From: Thalassiosira profunda
Lineage: Eukaryota > Bacillariophyta > Thalassiosirophyceae > Thalassiosirales > Thalassiosiraceae
Direction of reading: 5' to 3'
Assembly (NCBI GenBank): GCA_036939355.1
Contig: JALLAP010000237.1
Coordinates: 1 to 15,669, forward strand
Length of the DNA: 15,669 nt
This document shows, one piece after another, positions 1 through 8,836 of the stretch; position 1 is the first letter of the stretch; the number at the start of each line of letters is the position of its first letter. A program made the translations under genes and the position numbers. Below the pieces are notes generated by a model, which had not been told where the DNA came from, ran no database searches, and saw only the letters and a list, made by a program, of their open reading frames with translations.

Positions 1-1918
1 CGCCGGAGAGGTGGGTGACGTACGCGTTCAGCTTTTCGTCTGCGGCCGCCTCGGCGGACTTGAGAATCTCTTCGTGCCTCCGCATCGCGTCCAGTTCCTG
101 CTCCTGTTTCTGCAGCTCCCGATCCGTGGCGCGCTTCCGGACCTCCATCTCTTCCTCCTGCGCGCTCAGTTTCTCCTTCATGCGCTTGAGATCCGATGAC
201 AGAGTGTCGTTCTTTTTACTCAAGTCATCGATTTGCTTTGATGAGGCCAGGCTTGCCATCTCCTCCGCTTCCTCGCGTTCGGCTAACTTCGCCCGCAGTT
301 GCTGCAGCTCCGAGGAAAGGGTCTCGTTCTTTCGGCTCAAGTCATCAATTTGCTTTGACGAGGCAAGGCTGGCCATCTCCTCTGCTTCCTCGCTTTCGGC
401 CAGCTTCGCCCGCAGTTGCTGCATCTCGGCCGATAGGTGCCAGTTCTCCTCGCTCCAACTCTGGTCTGTTTGCTCTGTCGCGACATTGCGATTCACTGAT
501 CCGCTGCCCTTCCCACCCTGCCAAGCGAAAGTCTTCTGCGGTTCCGGTATCGCCGGGAGGGGCGCGGATTGCAACAGCTTTGGTGGATTCTTGGGCGACT
601 GATGGGGCTGTAGATTCACCTCCTCCTCCTCCTCCTCGTTCCGCGCCTTGCCAACAACTGGAGGCGCTGCCAGAAAGTTCTCAATGCGTGGCATCAATCC
701 CTCCGGAACTGCATCAGAGCTTTGATTCGGAGTAAATAACACATCTTGGGTAGGCTTCGCACTGAAATTTGTTGTCAAGGTGCTCCCCTTGCTGCTCTCA
801 TCGTCATCTGTGTTCATGGAGGGGAGGTCGAGGAGATCCTGACAGTTTCGATCGGACTGTTCCCGTTCCTGATTGGTTCCGGAGTACACCCAGCCTCCAT
901 TAGCATCGTTGGTGGGCGAGGGATCCCGGCCCTCCCCGCTCCACTGCATCGATGCCACTTCGCCCTCAGGATCGCTGGCCGCCCTCCGAACAACTTCCTT
1001 CTCCGCGACGACCTTCTTGCTTTGCCCTCGCAATCTCTTCTTGAGACCTTTCGACGCCCGGCTCAGCATCCCGCTGCTTCCCTTGCTTCTCTTCGAGCCG
1101 GCATCGTCTTCATCACTGCGATACTCCTGTCTAGGAACGGGCTCTACGCCCCGCATTTCTGCAACGCCTGCGCTTTGCGCCCTGTTCATCCTCCTCTCCT
1201 CTTGCGCCGCACTCTGAAATTTGTGGTACTGCTCGTCGTAATCCACGCGCTGCCCGGCGTTGTACCGATCCGTCATGTTGACGCCGTGCGGAGGATCGTG
1301 GCTGTCCCGATGCTTTCGGGGCCTCGATCGCGGAGGCGTGGCGTACGGCGCACAAGGGTGAGGCAGGTCTGGAATCCTCGCCGCTGTGGCCGCCGGAGAA
1401 GCAGATTGTACCCGTCGCTGCCTCTGGTGCGGCTTTTGTCTTGGCGGGGTGTGGTACGGGCTCGGCATTCTCCCCACCAGCTGATTTGGCCCATACTGAT
1501 GGCGGTAGGGCGACGCTCCATCCCGCGGTGGGGTGCGCGGATCCCTTTCGACAGGACTCGAGAATGCCTGCCGCTGCTCCTCGTGCCGCTCCTTCAGTTT
1601 CATCTGGAGCGGCGACTGCTTTGTCGGATGGTTGGGAGGTGGCTTCGAGTGCTGCGGGTGTTTGGAGTGCCGCGGCTGATGGTGCGGCTCCGGCTGCACA
1701 TCATGTGCGCCAGCTCCGCTTCCTCGCCTCCTCACGTCGCCACCACTCCTAGACCTCCCTCCGCTAGAGTGGTGGCCCGCCTTCCGCGAGGAATTAGGCA
1801 CCGTCGGACTGGTCGTCGGCGAGGGCGCAAAGTAGGGCGACGCCCCTCCGCCTCCGCCGCGGTTGTTCGCGATCCGCGGCGTGGGGGCGGCGGCGCGCAC
1901 CGGACTCCTGCCAGGCAT
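1..1918 (-). CDS. Coiled-coil protein with disordered N-terminal half (partial, C-terminus beyond the window)
   Basis: An uninterrupted minus-strand reading frame of 639 codons runs from the ATG at 1918 to the left edge. No in-frame ATG lies between 1918 and the nearest upstream stop near 2080, so this start is favoured. Residues 1 to about 490 are low-complexity: rich in Pro, His, Arg, Ser and Gln, with a basic patch near 277-295 (SRASKGLKKRLRGQSKK) and a run of Glu. From about residue 490 it becomes a Glu/Lys/Leu-rich coiled coil containing two copies of a 39-residue repeat (about 499-537 and 538-576), which then continues as coiled coil to the edge. The heptad-like pattern exists only in this frame, which is why the long opposite-strand frame at 746-2182 is not called. 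No enzymatic domain is visible. A scaffold, cytoskeletal or tether role is possible but only inferred. The downstream part is not seen, so a C-terminal domain may exist. Confidence 0.8.
   Translation of the reverse strand, partial: MPGRSPVRAAAPTPRIANNRGGGGGASPYFAPSPTTSPTVPNSSRKAGHHSSGGRSRSGGDVRRRGSGAGAHDVQPEPHHQPRHSKHPQHSKPPPNHPTKQSPLQMKLKERHEEQRQAFSSPVERDPRTPPRDGASPYRHQYGPNQLVGRMPSPYHTPPRQKPHQRQRRVQSASPAATAARIPDLPHPCAPYATPPRSRPRKHRDSHDPPHGVNMTDRYNAGQRVDYDEQYHKFQSAAQEERRMNRAQSAGVAEMRGVEPVPRQEYRSDEDDAGSKRSKGSSGMLSRASKGLKKRLRGQSKKVVAEKEVVRRAASDPEGEVASMQWSGEGRDPSPTNDANGGWVYSGTNQEREQSDRNCQDLLDLPSMNTDDDESSKGSTLTTNFSAKPTQDVLFTPNQSSDAVPEGLMPRIENFLAAPPVVGKARNEEEEEEVNLQPHQSPKNPPKLLQSAPLPAIPEPQKTFAWQGGKGSGSVNRNVATEQTDQSWSEENWHLSAEMQQLRAKLAESEEAEEMASLASSKQIDDLSRKNETLSSELQQLRAKLAEREEAEEMASLASSKQIDDLSKKNDTLSSDLKRMKEKLSAQEEEMEVRKRATDRELQKQEQELDAMRRHEEILKSAEAAADEKLNAYVTHLSG
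191..424. repeat. Two-copy 117-base in-frame tandem repeat
   Basis: Bases 191-307 and 308-424 are similar direct copies with a 117-base period. They encode two copies of a 39-residue coiled-coil unit in the minus-strand gene, with the shared core AEEMASLASSKQIDDLS. The copies differ at scattered, often synonymous, positions and both keep the frame, which suggests a duplication that has been kept under coding constraint. Confidence 0.9.
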
Positions 1919-2204
1919 GTTGGCGTCGCTGGCCTCCCTCAGTCGACCAGCACCGCTTTTGGGGCGGAGCAATCGATCAATGCCGAGGCACCACGTGATG
2001 TGTGCATGTTGCAACTCGGCATCAAACCGATTTCGCCCCTCGGCATCAAGTTTCGTCAATGCCGTTTTAGGTACTTTTTACGTGGTACGATACTACGTAG
2101 GTACGTTTACACGGTGCACCGTCACATGCCGTCAAACCGTTGGCAGTGCACGTCGGCGTTGCGTGGCCAAATGGTATCGTAGCTTAACGCCGCTGCACGG
2201 AACA
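1919..2204. promoter_or_regulatory. Divergent intergenic region between the coiled-coil gene and the sulfotransferase gene
   Basis: These 286 bases separate two genes transcribed away from each other, so both promoters must lie here or overlap the genes. The region holds a palindromic CTACGTAG at 2093-2100 inside CTACGTAGGTACGT (2093-2106), part of a cluster of GTAC/ACGT words from about 2070 to 2110. The 11-mer CTCGGCATCAA is present twice, at about 2016 and 2039. A three-codon upstream ORF (ATG at 2171, stop ending at 2182) precedes the sulfotransferase start by 22 bases. No convincing TATA box was found. The regulatory role is inferred from position. Confidence 0.5.
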
Positions 2205-3215
2205 ATGGCCGCCGCCAAGACCTCCCCGTCCGTGAGGCACGCCCTCCTCTTCTTCGCCCTCGGCCAAATCGCCGCGCTGGCCCTGAGCAACGTCGTCCGC
2301 TCGCTCTGGAAGGGCGGCCCCTGGACCTACCTCCGCTCCCAACAAACGGGGGATGTTCTCCCATCCTACTCGGGCCGGTCCCCGAGACGGCTGCAACCGC
2401 GGAAGGTGGATAGAACGCAGCTGCCCAAAAAGTGCGGGCTGGTCTTCTTCTACCATGTACCGTCCACCGGTGGAGCGACGATCAACACGTGGCTCAGACA
2501 GTACGCCGACAAGGAAACGACGCCGTACTTCACACTCTGGGGGCGCGACAAGGAAATGAAGGCGAACTCCTTGGGGGTCAACGAAGGAATGGAAGAGGCG
2601 TTCATAAACGGCAACCCGCGGCACACCGGGATGAACAACTTTGCGCAGAATATCGGCCCGGAGGAGTGGCGAATCGCCCATTGTCATCATTCGAGCATGC
2701 ACCTCAACGCGACGGAAGAATACCTCTCGCAATGGAGAGATTCGGTGGAATCGCAGGGGTGTGCATTTGTGGCAGCAGTCATGTTCCGGGAGCCGCTCAG
2801 CCACAGCATGTCGCTGTACAAGCACATCGAGCGGTTCAACAGTTCCCGAGCTGTGTGGACGGAGCACTTGCAAACACTGTCCGAGACAGGCTTCTGGCAG
2901 ACCCAGCTGGACTATTTCCTGTACAATTTTATCACGCGCAACCCCTCTGGAGTCGACAAGGACGCCAAGGTCCAGCGGGCGCTGGAGATATTGACAAAGC
3001 ACTTCGACATTGTGACGGTGGGCGAGCACGACCGCTTCAAGCGGGAGCTGCTCGAGTGGACGGGGTGGGCGGACAAGGAGATGCGACAGACGAACACCCA
3101 CACCAAAGAAATATTGTTCTCGAAGAAGGAAGTGGAGGCACTGCAAAAGCAGATGGAGGAGAATGGCGATGTGGAGTTTATTTACGAGGTGAAGAAGCTG
3201 TTTGGCGGCAGATGA
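2205..3215 (+). CDS. Type II membrane sulfotransferase-like protein (PAPS-dependent carbohydrate sulfotransferase family)
   Basis: Single-exon gene of 336 residues. The ATG at 2205 (context aacaATGg) is chosen because it places a hydrophobic signal-anchor at about residues 12-31, directly after a short basic N-terminus. This fits a Golgi type II topology with a lumenal catalytic domain. The loop YHVPSTGGATI (83-93) corresponds to the 5'-phosphosulfate-binding loop of HS 2-O/6-O and Gal-3-O type sulfotransferases. FREPLSHSMSLYKH (194-207) matches the 3'-phosphate-binding motif R-x-P-x(5)-S-x-Y-x-H, with R195 and S203. HCHHSSM (159-165) may line the active site. Family members transfer sulfate from PAPS to glycans. 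The Lys usual in the first loop (P-K-T-G-G) is Ser86 here, so catalysis is uncertain. The frame stays open upstream to 1863, but that part overlaps the opposite gene and is not called. The acceptor cannot be told. Confidence 0.85.
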   Translation: MAAAKTSPSVRHALLFFALGQIAALALSNVVRSLWKGGPWTYLRSQQTGDVLPSYSGRSPRRLQPRKVDRTQLPKKCGLVFFYHVPSTGGATINTWLRQYADKETTPYFTLWGRDKEMKANSLGVNEGMEEAFINGNPRHTGMNNFAQNIGPEEWRIAHCHHSSMHLNATEEYLSQWRDSVESQGCAFVAAVMFREPLSHSMSLYKHIERFNSSRAVWTEHLQTLSETGFWQTQLDYFLYNFITRNPSGVDKDAKVQRALEILTKHFDIVTVGEHDRFKRELLEWTGWADKEMRQTNTHTKEILFSKKEVEALQKQMEENGDVEFIYEVKKLFGGR

Positions 3216-3248
3216 CGGAGTGCGCATTAAATAGCCGTCTCCCATCTA
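3216..3248. other. Very short convergent intergenic gap
   Basis: Only 33 bases separate the stop codons of the sulfotransferase (plus) and the MATE transporter (minus). It contains ATTAAA at 3226-3231, a possible variant poly(A) signal for the plus-strand gene. The 3' UTRs of the two genes almost certainly overlap each other's coding strand. Confidence 0.7.
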
Positions 3249-4959
3249 TCAGTCCAATCTCGATGCAGCTTTCGATGCTAGCTCGCCCCAGTCACTGCGG
3301 AGAATGATTGCCGTGCAACTGATCGTCACAGCGTACATTCCCGCCGTGATTCCCCACCACAAACCCGCTACTCCACTGCCGAGCCTTACGCCTAGAATAT
3401 ATGCAAGTGGGAGGCCGACGACGTAATATGATATGAAGTTCCAAACCGCACCCTGAAACTGCCTGCCTGAACCTCGGAAGATCGCTTGTATGTTTGCATT
3501 GATTGCGTCTGGCAGCTGAAAGAAAACCGCGATAACAAAGAGTTGCTGTGACGTTTCAACAATGTCCAAGTCTGTTGTGAAGAGCCACGGAAGGGACTTG
3601 CAGAATGCCAGCAGAACTCCCATATTGATCACCGACATGACCACGCCCGACAAGAGCGTGAGATTCGACGCTATTTCAGCACGATGGGCGTCACCCGCTC
3701 CCAAGGCATTCCCTATGCGCACACTACCGGCCACAGAAGCCCCAAGATATTGCATGTATATCAGATTTGCCAGGTTCATCACGACGGTGTTTGCTCCGAT
3801 GGCTACGATTGCCTCTTGACCGGGCAACAATCCGCAGAGTAAAGTGAGTGCCTCAAAAGCTATCCACTCAAATAGCACTTGCAGCATTCCGGGAATCCCG
3901 AGCGACAGGAATTCAATGAATGCACTTGCGCTCAAGGCTTCTCTGACGACAAACCCTTCCCAGAGATGTCGCAGGAAGTCCGCGTGATTTTCAACCATTT
4001 CGTCGTATCCGCAGCTGCTCTGATTCTCTCTTCTATTGCTCGTATGCGATTTGCGGGAGTCCAACATTGCCATGCAGACAAAAATGGCCGGCACCAACGC
4101 GATGTTTCCTATTGTCTTTGCAATCGCCGCTCCCATCCAGCCCCACTCCGTGAAATGAACCATATAGTAGCCAACAACAACATTGATAAAGATATCCACT
4201 CCGGTTGATATCAGCATGGGTAATGCCTCGTTCCTCGCTTCGAATACCTTCCGTACCAGCTGGTAAACAAATACGAAAGGATACCCCGGAATCATGTATC
4301 GGATGAAATCGCCCGCGAGATTCGATACCTCCACGGGCTGCCCCAATGATATTAGTATGAGAGCTGCATTCCACATTGCAACACTGCTGGCAAGAAAGAC
4401 GACGGATACCACGGCTAGCCCCGTCAGAGCGTATGTTCCCATCTTGTGAGGTTGATCCGCGCCATGTGCTTGGCTGCACAGAGTATCCATCGCCGTCAAG
4501 ATGCCATCGGCCGGCGCCATGGCTACAATATTGCTGACTGAGAGAAAGAGATACATATGAGCACACAAAAAGGGCAGCAATAGAATCAAACAGATACAGG
4601 CGCTTACACATCACCGCAAACGACGTGGCATCCAGATGCAGCTTTTGCATCTTCGCCCCTTCCTCTTTTTCCTCGTCGGCATATTCCACTCGACCAACCA
4701 GTATGATTGTCACGAGACCGGGGAGCATTTCGAGCAGGTACGTCGCGATGAGCGGCAGCGCGAGCTTGGCCATCCCGGCCATCTCGTCGCGGAGCAGATC
4801 CCTGTCGGTGACGGTATCCTCGCCATCGTCGTCTGTGTCGAGCACGAGAGGCTTTCGTTCGGGGCCACCGGCCTCGGCGCCGATAGAGATGGATCCATAC
4901 TGTCGATTGTTGCCGCTGGGAGTGTTGCTTGGGCCATCGCCGTCGAGTAGGGCGGCCAT
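3249..4959 (-). CDS. MATE family multidrug and toxic compound extrusion transporter
   Basis: Two exons, 4959-4608 and 4537-3249, encode 546 residues. MATE proteins export organic cations, metabolites or drugs in exchange for H+ or Na+ and have 12 membrane helices; this length and the serial hydrophobic segments fit. Residues 1-62 form a soluble, acidic N-terminal tail. Helix 1 is near 66-89 (LALPLIATYLLEMLPGLVTI). The hallmark TAMDTLCSQAHGAD is at about 132-145, and a matching second half (FGSGRQ-like RGSGRQ, and NALGAGDAHRA) follows. The intron lies in the helix 1-2 region and splices to FAVMFSNIVAMAP. The ATG at 4959 has a purine at -3 and G at +4. A charged insert (EYADEEKEEGAKMQK) lengthens the loop after helix 1 relative to common MATEs. 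Substrate and membrane cannot be told; plant and algal members occur in plasma membrane and vacuole. Confidence 0.94.
4538..4607 (-). other. Spliceosomal intron of the MATE gene (70 bases)
   Basis: On the minus strand the donor is T|GTAAGC at 4607 and the acceptor is CTCTCAG ending at 4538, after a pyrimidine-rich stretch. Removing it joins a phase-1 exon end to TTC and restores continuous MATE homology. Reading through gives a frame switch. Confidence 0.92.
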
Positions 4960-5128
4960 CACCACGGGGTGTCTGTGTTGTGGATGGCTCCCCCTTGCGT
5001 CTGCTCGCGGGGTCTTGAATTCCTCTGTAGGGAATACTAAAGTCCTCCGTAGATTTCGGCCGGAATCTGCCCGCGCGCTCTAGCCAGAAATAATCTCACA
5101 ACACAACCACAACCCAACAAACTCAACG
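4960..5128. promoter_or_regulatory. Divergent intergenic region between the MATE gene and the kelch gene
   Basis: This 169-base gap is a probable bidirectional promoter. The last 35 bases before the kelch ATG are rich in A and C and poor in G, a typical unstructured 5' leader. The TACGTA element seen in other intergenic regions is absent. No TATA box was seen. Confidence 0.45.
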
Positions 5129-7868
5129 ATGGGAGGCAAGCGCGACAAGAAGAAGAAGGCGAAGGACCCCCTCAAGAAGGCGGCCCTCGCGGCCAAGAAG
5201 GAGGCCAAGGCCGACAAGGCCGCCCTGAAGCGATTGCAGCGGGAGCAGGACCGGCTGAGCAGCCTGAGCGTGCACGACGACGACCATGACGATGGGGCTG
5301 ATGGGAGAGGCAAGAAGGGAGGCAAGGGCAAGTCGGCGCCGGACGATTTGGACGCGTTATTAGAATCGTACAAAAATCAGACGCGGGAGCTGACGGCGGT
5401 GGAATTGGAGGCGATCGCGACGCCATTTCCGTGCCCACCGCGGGGGAACTTCACGTGGACTCTGTGCCCGAGCAACGGGATGTTTTACATGGTGAGTGGG
5501 TGCAGGGAGGGGGGTTGCCATTGCGCTATGCAGGGGGCGTAGAGGTCGTTTGCATTTGGGGACTTAGCTTAGGGACATTCATGTTGGTGCAGAGTATTGG
5601 TTTTGTTGAATTGCAATTGTGCTCACATCTTGTGCACACTTTCTATCAGTTCGGTGGGGAGTATTACGACGGAGCCGAGAACCTGGTCTTCGACGAGCTC
5701 CTTCGGTGGGATCCGGACGCCAAACCGCAATTGGACAAAGACGACGACGACGAGAGTGGCGGTGCTGAAAGCAATACTACTGGGCAGTGGACCCGCATCC
5801 TGACCCCGGCGCCGCGGCCGCCTCCCCGGTGCGCGCACTCTACGGTGTATCATAACGACTCCCTGTACGTCTTTGGGGGAGAGTGCGCCACCGCCGATCA
5901 GTACCACCACTACAGAGATTTGTGGAGATTCGACATCAAGCAAAACACTTGGGAAGAGTGCCGCGCGAGGGGCGGGACGCCGCCACCGGCGAGATCGGGC
6001 CATCGGGCCGTGGTGTGGCGGCATTACATGATTCTTTTCGGGGGATTCCATGAGGCGTTGCGGACCGAGACGCGGTGGTTCAATGATGTGCACATCTTTG
6101 ACTTTCAGACGTCGACGTGGACGGAATTGAAGTATGGCAAGCTGGCGAGGTTGCCTCCGCCGAGATCTGCGTGCAACATGTCCATCTGCACCTCTCCCAC
6201 GGAGGCGCTGTTTGTGTGCGGGGGATACTCCAAGGTGAAGAATGCCAACGCCCCGGGAGCCAGTAGATCGGAAGGGATCATGCATATCGACTGCTGGATG
6301 CTGCCGCTCAAGTCCCTGGTGGGCGGTGGAAAGGGAGGGCCATTGAACGGCGCCAACCCTCCGTCGTGGGAGCGCATCACGCGCAAGGGAGAGTATCCCT
6401 CGGCGCGGGCGGGGACGTCGGCGGTGCTGCACAAGAACAAGATGCTGGTCTATGGTGGCGTGTTGGACCACGAGGGTGACCACCACAAGCTGGACTCTGT
6501 CTTCTACGACGATCTGTTTGCTTTGGACATGGAGCGAAGGCGGTGGTTTGCCATGAGGCTAAAAAAGGCCGCTGCTGGGAGGAGGCGCCGGCGAAAGAAG
6601 GACGGCGATGCTGCTGCAGAGGAAGCCTTTGAAGCAGAGGAGGACGAGGGAGTAGAGAGTGATGATGATGTAGACGAGGATGAAGCCACTACAAATGAAG
6701 AGGCAAAGTCGAGTGGGTGGGACCTGGATCAGCTCCGGCACGACATGTTCGCATTCATTGACGGGGACGGCAATGTTGTCTTTGAGAAGATTGAGGAGGA
6801 AGAAAATGAAGGCGAGGGTAAACAGAGAGACAACGGCAAAGAGGACGACGAGGAGATGACCGCAACAACAAAACAAACTGATGGGTCGGAGGGCACTGAC
6901 GCCACGGGAGATGGCAGCGGTGCTGGTATGGCCGAGAACGAGCCGCAGCAGACGAAACCGAGCGCGCCTCCAAAGGCAGCGCCCCAGGCCCAGGCACCCA
7001 AGCCTTCCGAGAAAATTGCCGCCTCGTCTGTCATGAAGGTCGATGACTCAGGAATGCCCACGGCCGTGGCCCGTCAGACGCCGCTTCCAAGGATAAACTG
7101 CGCATCAGTGGTGCGCAACAATACGCTGTACATTTACGGCGGCGTGCTGGAGGTTGGAGACCGAGAGGTGAGTAATCATGTTGCCGTTCTCTTGCGTTGC
7201 TGCGATCTTTCTCTGATGGATACTATCTGTGTTTTTGTCAGGTCACACTCGACGACTGCTGGTCAATCGACCTGAACAAGCGTGACAAATGGACTTGTAT
7301 CTGGCCAGGGCAGATGCACCGACAGGTCTGGAAGGGCGTGGACAGTGACAACGATAGCTACATCTCGTCCGACCAGGCAGGCGACGATGACGACGAAAGC
7401 GACGATGGAATGGCCGAGTTTGAGCCAATATTGGAAGGCGAGCCCGACGAGGAGGAGAGCGAAGAGGCCAGAAAGAAGGCCAAAAAGGCGGCCAAGAAGG
7501 CCAAGGAGAAGGAGAAACGGCGTGGCATCCGGCACGAAATCGCAGAACTGAAAGAAAAGCTTGGCGTCGACGACGAGCAGAGAACGCCACTGATGGGAGA
7601 GTCGGTCGCAGATTTTTACGCTCGCACGACCGAGTATTGGAATGTGGAGGCGGCAAATTCGGTGGGGAAGGCCGCCGCCGACCGGGGAGATGCTTTGTCA
7701 GCGAAGGAGCTGAAGCGGGAGGGATTTCACCTGGCCCAAGCGAGGTACGAGGAGCTGGCGCCGATACTGGACCGGCTCAACGAGCTGGAGGCCGCGCAGG
7801 CAGAGAGCGAGGAGAAGAGGGCAAAGAAGAAGGCCGAGAAGAAGCCGAAGAAGGACAGGATGAGATAG
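5129..7868 (+). CDS. Kelch-repeat protein of the KLHDC4 / yeast Kel3 type with C-terminal DUF4110-like segment
   Basis: Three exons, 5129-5491, 5650-7167 and 7242-7868, encode 835 residues. The Lys-rich N-terminus (MGGKRDKKKKAKDPLKK) followed by a predicted helix matches the N-terminus of KLHDC4/Kel3 proteins. Kelch blades, each with a Gly-Gly pair, are centred at about 122 (FGGEYYDG), 196 (FGGECA), 251 (FGGFHEA), 311 (CGGYSK), 389 (YGGVLDH) and 618 (YGGVLEV), consistent with a six-bladed propeller. Blades 5 and 6 are separated by about 200 residues of acidic low-complexity sequence (about 430-595). The C-terminus holds acidic and then Lys-rich stretches and GESVADFYARTTEYWNVEA (746-764), which resembles DUF4110 of fungal Kel3. 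Both introns are phase 0 and fall at or next to blade boundaries. The function of this family is poorly known; a protein-interaction role in cytoplasm or nucleus is the usual suggestion. Confidence 0.94.
5492..5649 (+). other. Intron 1 of the kelch gene (158 bases)
   Basis: Donor ATG|GTGAGT at 5492, acceptor CTATCAG|TTC ending at 5649. Phase 0. Splicing joins the strand ending MFYM to FGGEYYDG and so completes kelch blade 1. Unspliced reading meets a stop at 5540-5542. It is about twice as long as the other introns in the window. Confidence 0.93.
7168..7241 (+). other. Intron 2 of the kelch gene (74 bases)
   Basis: Donor GAG|GTGAGT at 7168, acceptor TTTTTGTCAG|GTC ending at 7241 with a U-rich tract. 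Phase 0. It joins GVLEVGDRE to VTLDDCWSIDL, the usual continuation of the last kelch blade. Confidence 0.93.
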
Positions 7869-8026
7869 GTGCGTCGGACGAAACGAGCACCTACGCAGAT
7901 GGGCGGTACCAGCGGTGGGGGCGGAAACAACACAAAGGGCACGTTTTCTGAAAATCACACGAACACAGTATTTTTGGCACACAACCACCAGTGCACAACA
8001 CGGTCGGGGGCCCTCCTTGGTTAGCC
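7869..8026 (+). promoter_or_regulatory. Tandem intergenic region (kelch gene 3' end, next gene's promoter)
   Basis: 158 bases separate two plus-strand genes. No AATAAA was found for the kelch transcript. The stretch from about 7960 to 8000 is rich in A and C, like the leaders of other genes here. Any promoter must be compact, or the two genes' transcripts must overlap. Confidence 0.35.
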
Positions 8027-8836
8027 ATGGTATCGCTGCGGACGCAAAACGCCATCGCTGCGTACGCGAAACAACTCGAACTGAGTGACGACGAGTCCAA
8101 CGAGAGCCTTTCTGCCGCCAAGGCTAGGAACTCCAACGACGACTACTCCTTCCTCAGCTGCTATCTGCCCAGCGCCGAGCAGCTTATTAATCTGGCCGAC
8201 CGCCTCCGCCACGACGAGGCCAAGCAGCATGCCGTTGCAACGCAAGCGCCGCGGTTGACAACGGATGAGGTTCAAAGGCAAGAGCCGCAGTTGACAACGG
8301 ACGAGATCCAGCAGGTAAGGCAAATGCTCGCACAGAGCAACAAAGCTGGCGAGAAGGCTGAAGCGTTGGCGACGCAAGAGCCGCTGCTGACTGAGGCCGA
8401 CCTCCAGCGGTATAGGCAAATGACGGCAACGCCCAGCAGGGAGGTCACAAGGGCGGCCCTCAAGAGCATGCAGAAAGTGGAGCGTGGCGTGGACGGTTCC
8501 TCCGTTGCCTCTGGGAGGCCGCCTGTTCCCGACAAAGAGACTGTTGACCGCGATGCTGCCAAGTTCCGTACGATCCCTGGCCAGGCCGTTGCCACGCAAC
8601 AGACACAGTTGAATGTGAACGAGGCTGTCGCGAGGCGATTCGAGGCTGGCATCGAAAGGTTGACCGCTTCGCTCGACAAGCTGTGCGTGCAGATCGAACG
8701 GATGAATGCTCGCGAGGAGCGCCTTTTCAGGGAGGAGGAGAAGGAGCGGGCGAAGGAGGAGGAGCGTCGCAGGGCGGAGGGCGATTTGATTTGGCCGAGT
8801 TTGAAGGAGCGGAGGTCTCTCCGTCGTGGTCGGTGA
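8027..8836 (+). CDS. Unrecognised protein with degenerate ATQ/LTxxE repeats and charged C-terminal helix
   Basis: Intronless frame of 269 residues. The ATG at 8027 (gccATGg) is the first in-frame ATG and has good context. I recognise no family. Residues 1-60 include a short acidic patch (SDDESNES). Residues 68-135 contain degenerate repeats: VATQAPRLTTDEVQ, RQEPQLTTDEIQQ and LATQEPLLTEADLQ, with a weaker fourth copy VATQQTQLNVNEAV at 188-201. Two copies are followed by an RQM tripeptide. From about 200 to 250 the sequence is a probable long helix ending in an Arg/Glu-rich stretch (EERLFREEEKERAKEEERRR) and then a basic tail. This is compatible with a coiled coil. There are no membrane segments or signal peptide. 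Its stop overlaps a GTGAGA donor-like word at 8833, so an extra 3' exon cannot be ruled out, but AATAAA at 8951 argues for an end nearby. Confidence 0.8.
   Translation: MVSLRTQNAIAAYAKQLELSDDESNESLSAAKARNSNDDYSFLSCYLPSAEQLINLADRLRHDEAKQHAVATQAPRLTTDEVQRQEPQLTTDEIQQVRQMLAQSNKAGEKAEALATQEPLLTEADLQRYRQMTATPSREVTRAALKSMQKVERGVDGSSVASGRPPVPDKETVDRDAAKFRTIPGQAVATQQTQLNVNEAVARRFEAGIERLTASLDKLCVQIERMNAREERLFREEEKERAKEEERRRAEGDLIWPSLKERRSLRRGR

Noticed and set aside
746..2182. Long plus-strand open frame opposite the coiled-coil gene
   Set aside because: Its product is Arg/Pro-rich with no domain, and the minus-strand frame shows coherent coiled-coil repeats and continues to the edge. It is a GC-rich antisense shadow.
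1863..2204. N-terminal extension of the sulfotransferase
   Set aside because: The frame is open but overlaps the opposite gene, reads as low-quality sequence, and would bury the signal-anchor that fits an N-terminus at 2205.
2184..3245. 353-codon minus-strand frame opposite the sulfotransferase
   Set aside because: The plus strand shows a signal-anchor and both PAPS-binding motifs; the antisense product shows no family signature.
5623..6486. 287-codon minus-strand frame inside the kelch gene
   Set aside because: It overlaps clear kelch blades on the plus strand and has no recognisable domain.
8315..8415. Possible 101-base intron in the unrecognised gene (GTAAGG..TATAG)
   Set aside because: The unspliced frame is fully open and keeps the repeat pattern, while splicing would shift the frame and reach a stop soon after.
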